IMG/VR virus record: IMGVR_UViG_3300032516_000047 | Span: 1 to 46,822 of that record | DNA length: 46,822 bases | Reading direction: 5' to 3' (one strand) | Source of the DNA: a virus | Shown: one piece after another, positions 44,904 through 46,822 of the stretch | How positions within the stretch are numbered: position 1 is the first letter of the stretch | Layout: the number at the start of each line of letters is the position of its first letter | Notes under the pieces: model-generated | The model's database searches: none | The model's input: only the letters and a program-made list of their open reading frames with translations | Told to the model about the DNA's origin: nothing | Position numbers and translations under genes: made by a program

Positions 44904-46822
44904 GCGAAACCAATTACCCTCGTGCGTTCAGTCAGCACGGCGTCGTGTTTCATTCCGTGACCGGAAAGCAAGCCTGCGGGGATTGCCCGTTCTGCGGGAA
45001 GACTAAGCATTTCTACGTCAATATCGAGAACCATAAGTGGGATTGCAAAGCGTGCGGAAAGCAAGGAGGGTTCGCGACGTTTCTCCGGATGGTGTATGCC
45101 GGTGCTGGCTCGGAAGGAATGAAGGAGCTTGCCGCTGAGCGGGGGCTGGAGCTAAAGACGCTTATGCAATGCGGAGTAAAATCCTGGCACGGGCATTTCC
45201 TGTTCCCCGTCTGGATGCGAGACGGGACGGAGAAGCTACACGACCTTCGCCACTACCGCCCGGGTGGAAAAGTGATGACCACGGCCGGATGTACAGCGGC
45301 GCTCTGGCGTTGGGAGCGACTTGACGGGCAGCCGCGCGAAGTGTGGGTGGCGGAAGGAGAATGGGATGCGCTGGCACTGATCGAGGCAGCGGTGAGTGGA
45401 GTGGTCATTGCCGTACCCGGCGCGGGGACGTGGAAGGCCGAGTGGTCAACGCTGCTCTCCGGTTGCACCGTGCATCTCTGCTATGATAATGATCCCGCCG
45501 GCGTCGATGGAGTATACAAAGCCTATCGTGCATTGCACGGTATCGCGGCGGCAGTTGATGTACTGCATTGGGCCAAGGGGCTTGATGTGGGGTGGGACAT
45601 CCGAGATGAATACACGAAGAAGGGGGTGGAAGGGTTTGAGGCGCGGGTACGCGGGATGTTCCAACCATTTCCCCCAGGGGCGGGCTCTCTGACTGCGGCG
45701 CTCACCGTATCCAGCGGAGCGGCAACAAAGGGCATCCAGGCCACGGCAGAAGTGATAGCACCCGAGGGGAAAGCAGATCGCGTTGAGCCAGAGAAGGTGT
45801 ACGAGGCGTTTCGGAAGTGGCTGTGGTTACCCGATCCGGTGGTGTTGGATATTGTGTTCGGTTGCTGCATCGCGAATCGAATACAAGGCGATCCGCTTTG
45901 GTTATTTCTCGTCGCGCCGCCGGGCGGGACCAAAACCGAGATACTGATCTCTCTTGAGCAATGCGCAAATATTGTAGGCGTTACGACGATCACGCCTGCG
46001 GGTCTGGTGAGTGGAGCATCGTTTGCGGGTGGAGCAGACCCGTCGCTCTTCGCGCAGTTCCAGGGAGAGATCGGAAAAATGCTGGTGATAAAAGATTTCA
46101 CGACTGTGCTGAAGATGCCCGAGCAACCGCGAGAGGAACTCTTCGGAAACCTGCGCGATGCGTATGACGGGAAGTTCGAGAAGATGTTTGGCAACGGCGT
46201 ACACCGCCGATACGAGATGCACTTCGGTGTGATCGCGGGCGTTACTCCCGTGATCGAGCAGTACATGGAGCAGAGCGTGGGCCTGGGGGAACGGTTCATG
46301 TCATACCGCGTGCCGATACCCCAGGGGATGAAACTGCAGCGGGAATTCCTCCGGGCTGCGCAGCGCAACGTCGGGCATGAGGTAAAGATGCGGACGGAGC
46401 TCCAGGCGTGCGCCCGCTCGGTATTGAAGTACGATTACCTCAAGCATCACCCATCGCCCCGCGTCCCGGACAGCATCAAGGAACAGCTCATCCATGCGGC
46501 GCAGGTGGTGTCGATGGTACGCGGCTCAGTCACTCGGGACAAATACTCAAAAGAGGTTACACATAAGCCTTTCGCCGAACTCGGCACTCGGCTGGTAAAA
46601 CAGTTGACGAAGTGGACGATTGGCGTTGCGCTGTTCCACGGGCGCAATACGGTCTCCCCTGTGGACTATGCGACTGCGGTGCGGATGGCCGTGGGCTCCT
46701 GCCCTTCCGGGGCGCTGGCGTTCTTGCGGGCTTTACACAGCGACGCGGGGAAGGCGTGGACGACGGATGAGCTGGCCGATGCAGCAGGGCTCCCGGCATT
46801 TCCGACCGGGGAACGGATACTG
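44900..46822 (+). CDS. primase-helicase (3' truncated)
   Basis: The frame runs from GTG 44900 (overlapping the polymerase stop, GAGGTG upstream) to the window edge, 641 codons. Residues 29-52 form a zinc finger (CPFC ... CKAC). A TOPRIM-like primase core follows with VWVAEGEWDALAL (E152) and LCYDNDPAGVDG (D196/D198). The later half is an ATPase/helicase with LFLVAPPGGTKTEILIS (K345 in Walker A; Thr for Gly before the Lys). The fused layout matches phage primase-helicases. The start of ATP-binding motifs is seen, but the C-terminal end lies outside the window. Confidence 0.85.
   Translation, partial: MSETNYPRAFSQHGVVFHSVTGKQACGDCPFCGKTKHFYVNIENHKWDCKACGKQGGFATFLRMVYAGAGSEGMKELAAERGLELKTLMQCGVKSWHGHFLFPVWMRDGTEKLHDLRHYRPGGKVMTTAGCTAALWRWERLDGQPREVWVAEGEWDALALIEAAVSGVVIAVPGAGTWKAEWSTLLSGCTVHLCYDNDPAGVDGVYKAYRALHGIAAAVDVLHWAKGLDVGWDIRDEYTKKGVEGFEARVRGMFQPFPPGAGSLTAALTVSSGAATKGIQATAEVIAPEGKADRVEPEKVYEAFRKWLWLPDPVVLDIVFGCCIANRIQGDPLWLFLVAPPGGTKTEILISLEQCANIVGVTTITPAGLVSGASFAGGADPSLFAQFQGEIGKMLVIKDFTTVLKMPEQPREELFGNLRDAYDGKFEKMFGNGVHRRYEMHFGVIAGVTPVIEQYMEQSVGLGERFMSYRVPIPQGMKLQREFLRAAQRNVGHEVKMRTELQACARSVLKYDYLKHHPSPRVPDSIKEQLIHAAQVVSMVRGSVTRDKYSKEVTHKPFAELGTRLVKQLTKWTIGVALFHGRNTVSPVDYATAVRMAVGSCPSGALAFLRALHSDAGKAWTTDELADAAGLPAFPTGERIL

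Overview
This window is a continuous piece of the genome of a double-stranded DNA tailed phage (Caudoviricetes). All genes I accept lie on the + strand. Genes are tightly packed and often overlap by a few bases. Morphogenesis genes run in the usual order: small and large terminase, portal, protease, capsid, connectors, tail tube, chaperone, tape measure, tail tip. A tail-tube gene, an 810-residue tape measure and a lambda J-like tip protein, with no sheath gene, point to a long non-contractile tail (siphovirus type). Shine-Dalgarno sites and sigma70-like promoters indicate a bacterial host, but I cannot name the host. No integrase or recognisable lysis cassette is visible. Both edges cut through genes: a methylase-like gene at base 1 and a primase-helicase at base 46822.

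Layout. 1-1430: tail end of a methylase-like gene and several very small Cys-rich ORFs. 1431-1788: AT-rich non-coding stretch with repeat copies and a promoter. 1789-9024: DNA packaging and head genes (small terminase, large terminase, portal fused to a Mu-F domain, protease, major capsid protein), closed by a terminator hairpin. 9120-19286: a run of 14 overlapping genes for glycosyltransferases, methyltransferases and a deacetylase-like protein, sitting inside the head module. 19286-25183: head-tail connectors, tail tube, chaperone pair, tape measure. 25185-34151: tail fibre or tip proteins, another glycosyltransferase, and a papain-fold peptidase. 34152-34327: a second copy of the AT-rich repeat with a promoter. 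34328-37754: small accessory genes, several preceded by a repeated leader. 37757-46822: replication and recombination genes (SF2 helicase, RuvC-like nuclease broken by a stop codon, uracil-DNA glycosylase, RecB-like nuclease, Sak4-like ATPase, DUF669 ssDNA-binding protein, family A polymerase, primase-helicase).

The strongest candidate for a little-described system is the 10-kb glycan island. It has eight glycosyltransferase-like genes (including two tandem GT-D paralogs, a GT9, a CgeB-type and several GT-A types), five methyltransferase-like genes and one NodB/DUF2334-like deacetylase. It encodes no nucleotide-sugar synthesis, flippase, polymerase or obvious membrane protein. The simplest reading is a cytosolic system that uses host sugar donors to build and O-methylate a glycan on a virion component or, less likely, on DNA. 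Its last gene overlaps the first connector gene, so it is fully built into the late operon.

A second notable feature is an 85-bp sequence present in inverted orientation on either side of the whole structural block (1671-1755 and 34149-34233). Each copy lies within a larger palindrome and is followed by a promoter placed so that transcription would begin at or next to the ATG. Functional calls rest on motif recognition by eye; no database search was possible.
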